Assembly: GCA_025786725.1 (NCBI GenBank) | Contig: JAHLTZ010000034.1 | Coordinates: forward strand, 220,973 to 284,972 | DNA length: 64,000 nucleotides | Direction of reading: 5' to 3' | From: Syncephalis fuscata | Lineage: Eukaryota; Zoopagomycota; Zoopagomycetes; Zoopagales; Piptocephalidaceae | Part shown: piece after piece, positions 1 through 10,959 of the stretch | How the letters are laid out: each line of letters starts with the position of its first letter | Position numbering within the stretch: position 1 is the stretch's first letter | The notes under the pieces: model-generated | Seen by the model: only the letters and a program-made list of their open reading frames with translations | Databases searched by the model: none | What the model was told of the DNA's origin: nothing | Program-made: the position numbers and the translations under genes

Positions 1-1603
1 TTAGCAAAACTCATGAGTCGTTCAGTAAGTATTACCTATTTGATATTAAACTAGTATTTATATGTCCTATTATTACTAGGACACCGATCCAGAGGTCAGA
101 AGCAAACTGTATGTAGCACTCACATCTTGGGCTGAACAGTTACGAGGTGAGCCTGGAATGGAAGCAATCCCTGCTTTATATGACAATCTTAATAGTAAGC
201 AATTCAATATGCAATATAAATTAAATCTAACAACACTATCTACTAGCAATTACTACGCTTACTCCATCTGATGATAATAACAATGATAACATGGTAAGAT
301 AGCGTTGATAATAACAAGTGGTTTTGATGATTTACACATCTCAATTAATAGCGTTCAAGTCATTTGGAAGCTATGTCGCCTGAGAAAGTAAGTCATTAGC
401 CATAAAGAATTGTCGATTTAGTAACTAATACAATGTAATATTAGATGCAAAAAGAAGTGCCACGTTTAGTAGAAATATGCCATAATTCAGTTGAAATGCT
501 GAGTGAATCATTGGTTTATACTGATCCAGATACTGAGGATATTCGTAAAAACGAATTTATTCAAGCAAGTATAATTAAATAATACGTTTAGCAATTAGAT
601 TAACCAATTATAAACACTAGGAATTTTACGTAAAATGCAAAAATCTGCAGACAGAAGTTGGTCGATTTATAGCATCGGCTCAAGATGAACAATTAATCGG
701 TAAATTGATTTATTATTGCTTGTTTATTAGTAATATTAACGAAATGTTGATTAGATCAATTACTAAAGGCAAATCAAGAACTCCTTGATGTATTCCAGCA
801 ATACGACGAGATTGTTGAACGACATGATATTGTCAGTGCAACCAATCGTTCAGCAGCCGATATGGCGCAATTCTCATCGGTAAGTAGATCTAGTATTGGC
901 ATTATTTAGTCTAATTACAAGTAAATCTAGGCGACATCATCTTCACCATCGACAAATCCTCCAAATAGCAATGGTCATGAGTAAGTGGAGTGTTTTAATA
1001 TTGCAAACTAGTGATAATGGATTACTAAAAACTACGGTTAAATTTATAGATATGCTAAACAATCCTCATCTAATCCATTTAATGATCAACATCACCAGCT
1101 GGCATTTCATCCACTGCTATGGGGTAAGTAATCATTCAACATTATCAATTATTAAGCATTAATGATTTGTATTTGTATTAGAAAACAACCTCAAGGTAAT
1201 AACACAAACACAATGAATTCAATTGTATTATTTACTAACATTTGTACATAATACGATGGTCATTATTATTGGCATTTTAGAGCAGCCTAGTATTAGTTTC
1301 CCAAGTGTTGAGCCTTATCGTGTGGCGCCACCACCACAGTCATTGCAAACAATGGGTTCACAAAACCCATTTGACGACATTTTAGCTTACAGTGATGCCA
1401 ATGCGGCAGAAGCACAGCTTAGTGCACCCATGGCACCTATGCTATCTATGCCAGCTGCACCATTATTGCCCACACCAGCCGAGACATCACCAATGGGCTG
1501 GCACATCAATGGCATGTCATCTGCCTCCACATCAAACCGTACAGAAACAACTGCGCCTATTGTGACCAGAGACGAGCATGGCAACCAGCATGCTATCATC
1601 TAA
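1..1603 (+). CDS. LSB5: LSB5-like VHS-GAT adaptor, 3' part
   Basis: The 5' end lies outside the window. Exons I can join in frame are 1-24, 80-194, 247-293, 352-387, 445-564, 621-699, 755-879, 931-980, 1050-1123, 1182-1195 and 1283-1603. The first two encode the end of a VHS-type helical domain (LAKLMSRS, then KLYVALTSWAEQL and ALYDNL). Exons 5-7 encode a GAT three-helix bundle (FYVKCKNLQTEVGRFIASAQ, then LLKANQELLDVFQQYDEIVE). The tail is low-complexity and contains NPFND and NPFDDI, which are NPF motifs of the type bound by EH domains. This order matches fungal Lsb5, a ubiquitin- and actin-linked adaptor in endocytosis and endosomal sorting; a GGA or TOM1 relative is the alternative. The intron at 565-620 has a GC donor. 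The last acceptor is uncertain: AG at 1281-1282 keeps frame, whereas AG at 1279-1280 does not. Confidence 0.75.
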
Positions 1604-1738
1604 TTGGCTTGCTTATTCGCGCTCGCTGTCGTGTAGGCAGAAGTTTTTATGTTTTATCTTCATTGTTAGCTGCTTCAAGTATTCAATTTTACAATGCACT
1701 ATTATTAACTAATAAATCTACATTAAAAACAATAATGT

Positions 1739-2524
1739 CTAATGCGCGCCAGCATATGAATTTACTCCTGTATTCGCACCTATTCTAGCACCATCTACAG
1801 GAACGATGTTTGCCGAATTGTCGCTAACATCGTGCAATAATCGTTCAACACGTTCACGCTTAAAAAAGAATTGGAACGTATACTGTTTGGCGTCTGGATC
1901 CCAATGGGTCCAGCATCGTTCTTCATTCCGGTCAATATCACGGCTTTGTATCTTGAATGCAACTGTCTCATACGGCTCTGCTGCAAACAACAAATACTGG
2001 TGCGCTTTGTTGGGTGCCTCTTGGTGCTGTTCATATGCACTCATAAACCGATAACGCGGCACAACCTCGTGTCCAATCTCTGGATACTGCACCTGGAATA
2101 GTAGGCCTAGCTGGCCCGCTACCGGATCGTGTATTTTGGTTACTTTGTAGCCTGGCCGGCCAATCTTTATCACATTCCGCTTTACAGCAACAGGAGCTGG
2201 CCGGCCTGCGCCCTCCATCATCGCACCAGCTGCATCTCCCGTTCCAAAAGTACGTGCCTCCTTAGCGGCACGACGTGCTAGATTCGTTTGATGCTTTTTG
2301 CCCTGAGTATGGGCCAAGTAGCTTCCTTCGTTGGTATGCAATGTAAGGCAAAGTTTACATTCGTATGTACCAAGATGATTCTTCATAAAATATGGATCCT
2401 TGGCCAGATCGATTGTTTCAAGCGCAAGTCTACGTAGACGTTCGCGTCGGTCGACATTAGACTCGGACCCGCCGGCCACACCGGCCGATCCGGGCTTAGA
2501 GCCGGCTCGATTTTGGAAATCCAT
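1739..2524 (-). CDS. SF3A2: Splicing factor 3A subunit 2 (SF3A2/Prp11)
   Basis: Single exon of 261 aa. I chose the ATG at 2524 because the protein then starts MDFQNRAGSKPGSAGV, as in animal SF3A2. The reading frame extends upstream, but the extra residues are hydrophobic and not conserved. The N-terminal half carries the conserved run RRERLRRLALETIDLAKDPY, a U1-like C2H2 zinc finger (YECKLCLTLH...SYLAHTQGKKH) and the NLARRAAKEA helix. The middle has KIGRPGYKVTK and the core PRYRFMSAYEQ, YLLFAAEPYETVAFK and WTHWD. The protein is part of the U2 snRNP SF3a complex and acts in branch-site recognition in the nucleus. It lacks the long Pro-rich tail of vertebrate SF3A2, so it is yeast-like in length. 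Its 3' end faces the LSB5-like gene (135 bp gap). Its start is only about 130 bp from the divergent MRPL22 start, so the two probably share a promoter region. Confidence 0.96.
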   Translation of the reverse strand: MDFQNRAGSKPGSAGVAGGSESNVDRRERLRRLALETIDLAKDPYFMKNHLGTYECKLCLTLHTNEGSYLAHTQGKKHQTNLARRAAKEARTFGTGDAAGAMMEGAGRPAPVAVKRNVIKIGRPGYKVTKIHDPVAGQLGLLFQVQYPEIGHEVVPRYRFMSAYEQHQEAPNKAHQYLLFAAEPYETVAFKIQSRDIDRNEERCWTHWDPDAKQYTFQFFFKRERVERLLHDVSDNSANIVPVDGARIGANTGVNSYAGAH

Positions 2525-2655
2525 TTTACAAGTGTAGTAGTTAGTAATAAAAAGTAAAACGGGAACTAATAAAAAAATCTCCAAACAACACTTTCAATCT
2601 TAAGCTGTATTTTACACGTTGTCAATTATTGCTGCTATTGCTATTGCTTATCAAT

Positions 2656-3547
2656 ATGCAGCATTCCACAATGGCAATGACCAGCTTGTGTAAGTTTTAT
2701 GCCTACAAGCATTGATCACGGCAAAATCTTACGTTTTTAATACTGAATAGTGGCGCGGTTTGGACGGCTTTCTCTTGCGCCCAGTGGACTGGCTGGTGCG
2801 CGTTTTTTACATTCAAGCACTTTATTAAGCCAAGAAGCAGCTTCAACTGAATTTGGACAGGCAGATCGTGATGTTTCTCCGTTGTTCCAACAGGCAATCA
2901 AGGAAACAGCCGAGAAATTACAGCAGACCAAGCCTACAGGAACTGGTCCCGCTGTGGATAGCTCGATAAAAGAGGTATTAAACGCTTTATCAGATTATAT
3001 AAGTACAATTTACTAATGATTACCAATTGTTTATCATTAGTTCTGTGGGTCAACATCGGATTTTAAGACTAGCACGCGCAAACTACGCTTTCTTGCAAAG
3101 CAGGTGGCTGGTCTAGATGTACAAGAGGCGATTCGTCAAATGGAGTTTTCTGCTAAAAAGTCATCAAAAAAGATTCTTGGCACGTTAGCATTAGCACGTA
3201 ATAATGCTCGTTTGCAAAAAGAAATGGATTCTGAAAAATTATACGTTGGTAAGTGTAAACTATAACCGGTTGGTTAATTATCTAATGAATTGTATGATAC
3301 AGCTCGTGCATGGGTGGGTAAAGGACGATACTTGAAGCGAGTTCGATATCATGGCCGTGGTCGATTTGGTACGATGCACCATCCATCGGCCCATTTAAAA
3401 TTTGCATTGCGTGAACGCGAGCCAGAGCCAATAGATTTGGGCCGTGGCCAACGTCGTGATATTCGCGGCTGGCATATGACTAAAAAGGTGTGGACAGCAC
3501 TTCAGGATAAGCCAATCTACAATCCTAAACCTTATTATAATTGGTAG
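2656..3547 (+). CDS. MRPL22: Mitochondrial large-subunit ribosomal protein uL22m
   Basis: Four exons: 2656-2689, 2751-2974, 3041-3248 and 3303-3547, giving 236 aa. No ATG opens the second exon; a stop lies just upstream of it. A short first exon with a GTAAGT donor supplies MQHSTMAMTSLL, and an alternative start at 2671 is in frame. Joined, the N-terminus (LLARFGRLSLAPSGLAGARF) is Arg/Ser/Leu-rich and looks like a mitochondrial presequence. The core has the L22 signature: FKTSTRKLRFLAKQVAGLDV, then QMEFSAKKSSKK, then ARAWVGKGRYLKRVRYHGRG. The family lines the exit tunnel of the mitochondrial ribosome. All introns are canonical and phases agree. Confidence 0.92.
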
Positions 3548-4875
3548 TTTGCATTACTACGAAATGCTAAAATAAACGAGCAATATTTAAGCTAGTTTGG
3601 GCATATGCTATTATATACATGTGTGTTATAACGTTAGATAGGTGAATTATGATTAAGATGTAATAATGATGTAAGATAATGTCTAACAATAATATAAATT
3701 ACAAAATTTACTATAATATTCAATGACTATAGATGAAAAATCATAGAAAGTATTTTAATAGTATTTTAATAGTCGGAATAAAGATCTAATGGTTCCAACA
3801 CCGTTATTAAACAACTAAATGATTATGAAAATTAATAATCAAATAATTAAATAATCGGAGTTATTATACATTAATCCCATTTTTATTTACTCGCTTCACT
3901 ACTTTTCTCTTAATACTTGGATACAATTAATATTAATCTTACATCACAGATATGCCCAGAATACAATAGTAAAATAATAAAAAATAGAAGAGACCATTTA
4001 GATGCAATAATCTATGTTGTACGTAAATGCAACAGCAACAAATGTGGAATGACATGGAATTGTGATTATATGGCTTTTATTAATATTCAATCAATCTTTC
4101 TACATATGACTAACAACAGCAATAATCAACTTCAAATGTTTCAATGAAATCAAATAGTATGTTACATTGTCTATTTAAATCAATTTATCAGCGACATTTT
4201 AATAGAAAGTAATAAAATTGTAATGTATTTAACAACAACATGACTTCAATTGGAACAAATTTACTTTGGAGACTCAAAATAGAGAGAGCAAAGTACAAAT
4301 CAATTAGATAAAGAGCTGCCATATATTGCATTTAAAACAACTATACAAAATGTAATAAATGTATCGATGGGTCAAATATTGAAACATAATAAGTTATTGA
4401 TGTATAGGCTAGAACTAACACTACAGCTACTTAGTAAAGTATACAAGGCAATAATACGAATAGTAGCATGTGTTAATTAATTATTAGTCAATAGTCCAGT
4501 GAAATAATGCTTTGGTTGTTATTAATAGCAAGTCAAATACCATTTGATACTGGTTTCAAGGTCATACAAAAAGGGGAATTTAGATATTTAAATTCATGTG
4601 CGTTTCACTCTGGCCCAAACAGCCAAGCGACAATCTAGTAAGCAAACGAAGGCAGCTGAGACAAGTTTGCGGCAAGTTTAGAAAATGTGACTTTTTGGTA
4701 GAGCACGCGGTGTTTAAAGGCGACACGTTTTAGGACGCCTTGTGGATTTTTTTTCTCTGCAACGCTTTCCATTTAAGTTACTATCCGCTTACTTGCTTTT
4801 ACTTCATTCATTACGCTTCTATTACTTCATTTACTTTACTTTACCTTACTTTACTTTACTTTTTAAACTTTCAGC
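3548..4875. other. Intergenic, AT-rich, holds one Fanzor-like relic
   Basis: No intact gene is visible. The stretch 3900-4290 belongs to a dispersed repeat described separately. The last 150 bp before 4876 are pyrimidine-rich (runs of CTTTA) and end in TTTCAG directly before the start codon of the next gene. They may be a promoter or a 5' UTR with an intron. Confidence 0.6.
3900..4290 (+). mobile_element. Relic of Fanzor/TnpB-like C-terminal zinc ribbon, copy 1
   Basis: A 76-codon open stretch at 3917-4147 reads LTSQICPEYNSKI, then DHLDAIIYVVRKCNSNKCGM, then TWNCDYMAFINIQSI. Three other loci in the window (23.9, 34.0 and 47.1 kb) carry the same sequence. The consensus of the four is TSQICPKCNSRI, then a CX4C pair followed by TWN-x-D and an xINI helix. 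This resembles the C-terminal zinc ribbon of eukaryotic Fanzor and bacterial TnpB proteins: TS..C..C, then C....C, then WNRD..A..NI. Homology extends beyond the coding part; nucleotides around 4240-4290 match 34268-34325. No RuvC core is intact here, so I call it a decayed fragment. Confidence 0.5.
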
Positions 4876-5196
4876 ATGGGCGAGAATACTGCTTTTTTCC
4901 AACAGCAACAAGCGCAGGGTGCCGTCCCTCACGCATATCCTGCTAATATGCAACAAAACTCGAACCTACCTCCACCACCACAAATGCAGTATCAAGCACA
5001 ACCACAAATGATCATGGTTCCAGCCGGCGTTGTGCCAGCTGGACAAGCTTGTATCGATGGAGCTGCTCACAACTGGGCAAAAGATTATACACTTTGCGGT
5101 ATCTGCTGGTTAATTTGGTGCTTCCCTTGCGGTCTTATTTGCTGCTATCTCAACGCAGACCAAAAGTGTACAAAATGCCAACAGGTTATTAGCTGA
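4876..5196 (+). CDS. Small BRI3-like membrane protein
   Basis: Single exon, 106 aa. Residues 1-56 are Gln/Pro-rich and disordered (PPPPQMQYQAQPQ). Residues 57-106 form a compact Cys-rich module: ACIDGAAHNWAKDY, then the hydrophobic hairpin CGICWLIWCFPCGLICCY, then a C-terminal CTKC pair. This pattern (short soluble lead, hydrophobic FP-C-G-x-x-CC segment, closing CxxC) resembles Brain protein I3 (BRI3) family proteins, which sit on lysosomal or endosomal membranes. LITAF- or CYSTM-type Cys-rich membrane modules are alternatives. The protein encoded at 6032-7345 ends in the same module, so the two are neighbours by duplication or domain capture. Function in this organism is unknown. Confidence 0.7.
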   Translation: MGENTAFFQQQQAQGAVPHAYPANMQQNSNLPPPPQMQYQAQPQMIMVPAGVVPAGQACIDGAAHNWAKDYTLCGICWLIWCFPCGLICCYLNADQKCTKCQQVIS

Positions 5197-6031
5197 GCTG
5201 TTTATGTCGATGCCAGTGTCGATGCTATTTTTTTCAACAAGCATGGCCGATGTGCATGGCGACTGAGCACCTCTTGCTTAACACAGCACATGCACGTATA
5301 CATTGTCGGCCAATGAATTTACCATTAGTCACGATAGTATAGTTTTACTTAATATTACCTCCTAATAAGATCGAACACATTGTTGCTCACTATTACCTTT
5401 TAATAATATAAATACATTGTTATTCATACTTACAAACATTTACCTAACTTTATTGTCCATTTTACAAAACGCACAACTGTACTACCATCGCAAGCATGTC
5501 TAATATACAACGACTGAGTCACATTCAGCTAGCATGTGTAGAGATAGAGAGTTGTTACAAACCCAAACATACGCCCTTAGCCCAACAATACAACTCTCAC
5601 GCATTTCATCACGTGGAATCTCAAAGTCGTGTTGGAAAGCGGATCCGCAAAAGGCAAGTATGCCGAAAGAAGCTGTTTGTGCGTTGTCAAGCAACATAAT
5701 CAACCAATCATACGATGAAAACTCTGTACCTTTCTATTTAGACAAAAGCGCTCAGCAGATATGCAGCAATTTGCCGAGGCAATAGGATGTGTAATGTGTC
5801 AGTGCCCAGATAGGCCGCATTAGCGGCTCAGCAATCCTATATAAGACACGATGATACTAAAATGGTACGGCGCCTATTACAATGATATAGGATTCGTGTC
5901 TTTTCTACATTTTGTCTTGTGCCTTTTTTGTTGCTTTAAGCCTTTGCATTTTATTTTGCTTTATTGCACGCGACAGGCGTATTTTTCTTTTGTTACAACT
6001 TAACGGCGATTATATTAAATTAGTATTTAAT
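5197..6031. other. Intergenic between the two BRI3-like genes
   Basis: I see no supportable gene. Short open frames on both strands at about 5490-5785 lack homology or codon signal. The last ~150 bp before 6032 contain a TATA-like CTATATAAG near 5838 and a T-rich leader, consistent with the promoter of the downstream gene. Confidence 0.5.
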
Positions 6032-7345
6032 ATGGATTTCTCAAACTTTGAATGCGGCGATTTTGGAGGTGCCACTGATTTTAGCGGTGGCATGGATTTT
6101 AGCGGTGGCATGGACTACAGCGGCAATGATTTTAATGATATGAATTATGGTGATATAAATTATGGCAGCACTGATTTTGGCGACATGGACGGCGGGGCCG
6201 TTGACTTTGGCGCTACTGATTTTGGTACCACGGATTTTGGTGCCACGGATTTTGGTGCCACGGATTTCAATAATACCGATTTTGATAACATTAATGATAA
6301 CGACTATGGCATTGATTACGGCGCTACTGACTTTGACACTACTGATTTCAATAATACTGATTTCGGCGCTACTGATTTCAATAATACTGACTTTGGCACT
6401 ACTGATTTTGGCGCTACTGATTTCAATAGTACTGATTTCAACAATACTGACTTTGGATCAGAAAATCATAGTGGCGAAAATGGATTAAGTTATACTACTA
6501 ATACAATTAACTCTGGTGGAAACAACCATGGGGCATGTGAAACAAACAATGTGCACTCAGGCCATTCTAATGCCAATAACGGTAATGGTAACGACAATAA
6601 TAACCAAGCAAGCGGAAATGCATTTTCCTTTATGCAAGGTGCAATAAATGAATTTCAGTCGTCGAACAAGCCAAATAAACCAAATAAACCAAACAAGCCG
6701 GACAAACCAAATAAACCGAACAAGCTTCCAGCGCAGCCTACGCCTGTAACATATACTACAAACACGGGGCAACCAACACCAGCCTATAGCTATCCTACCA
6801 CGACTAATGTACCACCACCTATTCCCGTTTACAACCAAATGCCAACTACCATGCCTAATATGCCACCACCTGCCCCCGTTTACAACCAAATGCCAACTAC
6901 CATGCCTAGTATGCCACCACCTGCTCCTGTAGGCAATCAAGTACCTATTACTACACAATCTCACATGACTGCTGTTCCTATGGTTTCTCAACCACCAATA
7001 ATATATCCAACTATAGTGCCTCAAACCATGGCACAGCCTGTCGTACCGGTTAATTCTTCTGGCTATAATGCTGGCGTCCAATATGGACCAGTACCGCCAA
7101 ACAAACCTACAGCTATACCGCAGCAAGCATATGGTATACATAAGCCAATGGTTAATGGCGTTAATCTGGCTATGAACAACCACACAAATCAACTTAGTTG
7201 TATGGATGGTATGCCGCACAGCTGGGTACAAGAATACACAATGGCCGGTATTCTATGGGCTGTCTGTCTGTTTCCCTGCGGCGTTATTTGCTGCCAGAAT
7301 TCAGCTTACAAACAGTGCATTCGCTGCAAACAAATTATGAAATAG
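6032..7345 (+). CDS. TDF-repeat protein with BRI3-like C-terminal module
   Basis: Single exon of 437 aa from the first ATG (MDFSNFECGDF). The frame is open further upstream but without an ATG. Layout: residues ~1-150 are a degenerate five-residue repeat, [GN]-[ANST]-T-D-F, with 16 TDF copies. Residues ~150-215 are Asn/Gly/Ser-rich. Next comes a run of about seven N/D-K-P triplets, then a long Pro/Met/Thr/Tyr-rich stretch with repeats of PPPAPVYNQMPTTMP. The last ~50 residues (SCMDGMPHSWVQEYTMAG, hydrophobic FPCGVICC, final CIRC) match the module of the gene at 4876-5196. The whole looks like a long disordered, strongly acidic N-terminal region tethered to a membrane by a short hydrophobic hairpin. 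Function is not known. Confidence 0.75.
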   Translation: MDFSNFECGDFGGATDFSGGMDFSGGMDYSGNDFNDMNYGDINYGSTDFGDMDGGAVDFGATDFGTTDFGATDFGATDFNNTDFDNINDNDYGIDYGATDFDTTDFNNTDFGATDFNNTDFGTTDFGATDFNSTDFNNTDFGSENHSGENGLSYTTNTINSGGNNHGACETNNVHSGHSNANNGNGNDNNNQASGNAFSFMQGAINEFQSSNKPNKPNKPNKPDKPNKPNKLPAQPTPVTYTTNTGQPTPAYSYPTTTNVPPPIPVYNQMPTTMPNMPPPAPVYNQMPTTMPSMPPPAPVGNQVPITTQSHMTAVPMVSQPPIIYPTIVPQTMAQPVVPVNSSGYNAGVQYGPVPPNKPTAIPQQAYGIHKPMVNGVNLAMNNHTNQLSCMDGMPHSWVQEYTMAGILWAVCLFPCGVICCQNSAYKQCIRCKQIMK

Positions 7346-7830
7346 TATTTATATAATACACATAATTTTGATGTTTCTGATATTATCTTTATATTGTTAT
7401 CATATCTTCTAGTCAGCATAAAATATTAATAATATAAAAAATAAATAATCAATATGTACAATAAATTTTTTTATGCTATGGCAATGATAAAAATGCCTGA
7501 ACTAATTTTACCAAATATTGCAAATTTTCATGATAAATATACCATTTATTAATAATTATTACTATATTTGTTTCGGTAACAGTTGGATAATGATGGCATA
7601 ACAATGTGTATAATTTAGCTTAATTATAACTAAATTATAACAGCTATAACTCATACCGACAACCAATAGTGGTACATTATTAGTAGTATAGCTGATTAAA
7701 TGATCACGATGTATACAAAGTGCTATTTATTTTCAATTTATAGTCTTTTCTCAGAAAATAATAGAATCCATTAGATTGTGAGTCTGTATATAAATTGCTA
7801 TCAGCTTTATCTAATTTGGGGCTAAACGAC
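7346..7830. other. Intergenic AT-rich stretch
   Basis: No gene, RNA or clear repeat recognised. The dispersed repeat element begins at about 7831. Confidence 0.5.
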
Positions 7831-9778
7831 CAAACTTGATCACTCGCGTAACTAAACTAATATTTCTTCTATTTAACACGGGAACGGGTGGTGCATTTTG
7901 TAAATAATAAATAATTCGATACATTGATTTGGTGATTAAATGACTAAACTTAATACTATTTGCATCAAAGTTCAAATACTTATCACGTAGATTTATTATC
8001 CAGTATGCATATATTCAATACACACATAGCACTCTATCCACCTATATCATTCCCATTCTATCCCACACTGGTGTATGCCACTGTATGACATATTGAATAC
8101 ATTCTATTGTTATATATTTTAATTACATGTAGTTTGCTAAATGAATGAGTTGAAATTAGTTGACGTCTATTAACAATAGCTCTATACCAAAAAAGACTAT
8201 AATAGCTAGCGCGTATTTATTAAACAATAAAACAATATACAATATAATGATTATACAATGTCGAGCACTGATTAGCAGTGTTGAAGTTAATAAACATATA
8301 TATATATGAACAAATGAGCGACATTAGTCGAAACTTATCAATAATAAAGCTAAAACAAAATAAAAACAGTTTCAAACAGAGTAAGGCTAAGTGAGTATAG
8401 AATGATATAGAATAGAATAGATATACAATAGAAAGTGTATGATAGTTAATATTACAGTTACATTGTATATAGCGTAATGAGTGGAATGAGGTTAAGGTCA
8501 AGCATTTGCGCTAAGCATTATGTGCCAGCATTTGTGCTAAGCATTATGTGCCAGCATTTGTGCTAAGCATTATGTGCCAGCATTTGCGCTAAGCATTATG
8601 TGCCATCATTTGTGCTAAGCATTATGTGCCAGCATTTGCGCTAAACCTCTTTCGTGCAACTAACTACATATCCGTTCTATTGAACATAAAACTGGTTGGT
8701 GAATGGTATTAGTAATCAGAATATTTATTATTGTATATTCATTATCTAGTACGCATATATCGTCATTGCAATACTATGTTGTTACTGTTTACACTGCTTT
8801 ATTTCTAGCTTTCTTCTCTATTTGCGTACTTATCAATCCATTGCGTCCTTATTTTGGTTGAACTTGTTATTACTGTGGATATTCATCAATTTGCTCTACT
8901 AGCATTAAAACCATAGCCAATTTGCATTAACTAGTTTATTTATCAGATAGTCACATTCCACATATATGCACGAGCAAGTAAACAAAATAATTTTAAAATT
9001 ATTAGTAATTAAACTAGCATCAAACAAAAACAGTTTCAAATAATGTATTGATATTATATAATAAAATGATATAGAATAGTATGAAAATTGGGGTTGAAGT
9101 TATAGTGTATATAACGCAATGAGTGGAGTGAGTAAAGTGTATTGGGACATATAAACAATAGAATGTGTTCGGTATAACATAGAACGATATACAGTAGTAT
9201 GGAACAGTATGAGAATGATATAGGTAAATAGTGGATATATGTATACTGGATAATGAATCTACAATGATGAGTATTTTGATTATTGATGTCACTCTCCATC
9301 CATCCTCATGTTCAGTAGATTGGATGTCATTGAATGGAGTCATTTGATCACAAAACAAACAGTATAATATGGTTATTTAATTATTTAATAAAACTCATCA
9401 TCGGCTTCATATTCAATAGAACAAGTGTGTACTTCAATTACGCAGATGTTATTAAATTTAGTTATTTGATCACCAAATCACATTAAATGACTAACAAATT
9501 GTTTAATATTACTGTAATAACAATGATATAAATAAAACAACTATATATAGTGCAACATAATTATCCTACACTAAGAAATGCACATGTATAACCTTGCATA
9601 TCATGCTGACTAGCACCAGTATTTGCTATTACAACACTATCATTACAATATAACATTGCTTAACTGCTATTTTGAAATGTTCAACAATAAAATAACGACA
9701 CTTCTATACAGGTTAAAGCATTAAATATTTGTTGAATAAATTATTTTATTTGTATAATTAAATATGTAGCATGTAAAT
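7831..9778 (-). repeat. 1.9 kb dispersed element, copy A
   Basis: The reverse complement of this interval is nearly identical to 43610-45476. The match starts at CAAACTTGATCACTCGCG (7831) and ends at GTAGCATGTAAAT (about 9778). Inside it, sequences near the two ends are themselves related in inverted orientation: GATTTGGTGATTAAATGAC at about 7930 against its complement near 9463, and TTATCCAGTATGCATATA at about 7998 against its complement near 9240. The element therefore has a partial fold-back design. Open frames on the minus strand (8220-8501, 9020-9358) are AT-rich, conserved only because the DNA is, and show no domain. The element is probably a non-autonomous transposon or a recently copied segment. 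No terminal target-site duplication was established. Confidence 0.75.
8499..8644. repeat. 26-bp minisatellite inside copy A
   Basis: Five full units plus a partial one of a 26-bp repeat beginning AGCATTTG[CT]GCTAAGC. The same array in copy B (about 44746-44812) has two full units plus a partial one. The three-unit difference (78 bp) explains nearly all of the length difference between the two elements. Confidence 0.85.
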
Positions 9779-10959
9779 TGTTTGTGTTTAATAAGTTTTT
9801 TATTTATAGAAAAAATAGTCTTAAATAAAGAATGCAGTAAATTGCTTGATAATACTTTTTGGTGCAAACAACGAAAGTATGCTTTAAATGTTATTACGAT
9901 ACCAAATTACAGTATTATGATCACATAATCATCTACCATGCGATTGATTCATGACATCCACCATGTAATTGAACAACTGTTAGCAATAACATGTGAATAG
10001 CCACAACAACAATATACTAAATACTTGCACTAACAATCATAAACAAACAGCTATCCAAGAACATAGTTAGTAAATACTTGTTGTTTACTGACATATGAGC
10101 AACCATATGAACAAGGCTCAAATTTCATTAACAATAGTATTTACTATACACTACTAGCTTTATTGAAACTATAATAAACATATCTATATTTCTAGTTTAT
10201 ATTATTTTTTATACTTTAGTTACAAATAACATTTAGTTGTTAAAAGCTTAACCGTGGTAATCAATAATTAAACAGAAAAATCACTTATTGTTTTTTTTAT
10301 AATAGCATTAGGTTCATGTTATATTAATATAAGCAATTAATTAGTATTTGCTAGCGCTTAGGTAATAGAAGTAATTGTATGCAAAACGGTAGCCATTAAG
10401 TTGCTAGTCGTTGCAGTAGTCTTTCCTTAACATAGTATCTATACCAGTACAATATCATATCATTATATGATAGTGATAGATTTGTTGCTATTTATGATAT
10501 ATCTACAAATAAGCACAGTTAATTTTATTGCCAATATACCTCACTACAGTATCCATATTTAACATTGATATATCTATATCAGCTTATGCTTATAGCTAAT
10601 ACAATATAACTGTACATGTATTTTGTTAATTTAACTATTTGATTAATAGTTAATCATTGAATACAGATAAAATATAATTATCTATATCGTAATTTGATTG
10701 TATATAGCTAAGATGAAATCTTAAGTTTATTACATGTTTGCACACTTGAATAGAAACAACTAGATGCAAGCTTGTTAGTAGTGTAGTAATTTTATTGGCC
10801 GGAGAGCGCATAAACCGGAGCATTGGCCAAAACTTGATATATAAATAGACTGGACGGTGTAGTTGTCAAATAGTCTTGCTTTTCACCAAATATATACCCA
10901 AAGTGTATCGGACTAGTGCTTCGATTGCGCTACCAATGCTAATGTCTTAAAACCATCAA

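Noticed and set aside
5496-5785. Overlapping 67-83 codon frames on both strands
   Set aside because: No homology, no paralogue and no codon signal. Probably chance.
6557-7231. 224-codon open frame on the minus strand
   Set aside because: It is the complement of the Asn/Pro/Thr-rich repeat region of the plus-strand gene. Trp/Arg-rich composition is typical of such a shadow.
8499-8644. Regular short repeats as a CRISPR array
   Set aside because: Units follow each other without spacers, and the genome is eukaryotic. It is a minisatellite.
9020-9358. Open frame shared by the two 1.9 kb elements (also 44030-44281) as a gene
   Set aside because: Identity follows from the DNA repeat. The protein is Tyr/Ile/His-rich with no domain and is cut differently in the two copies.
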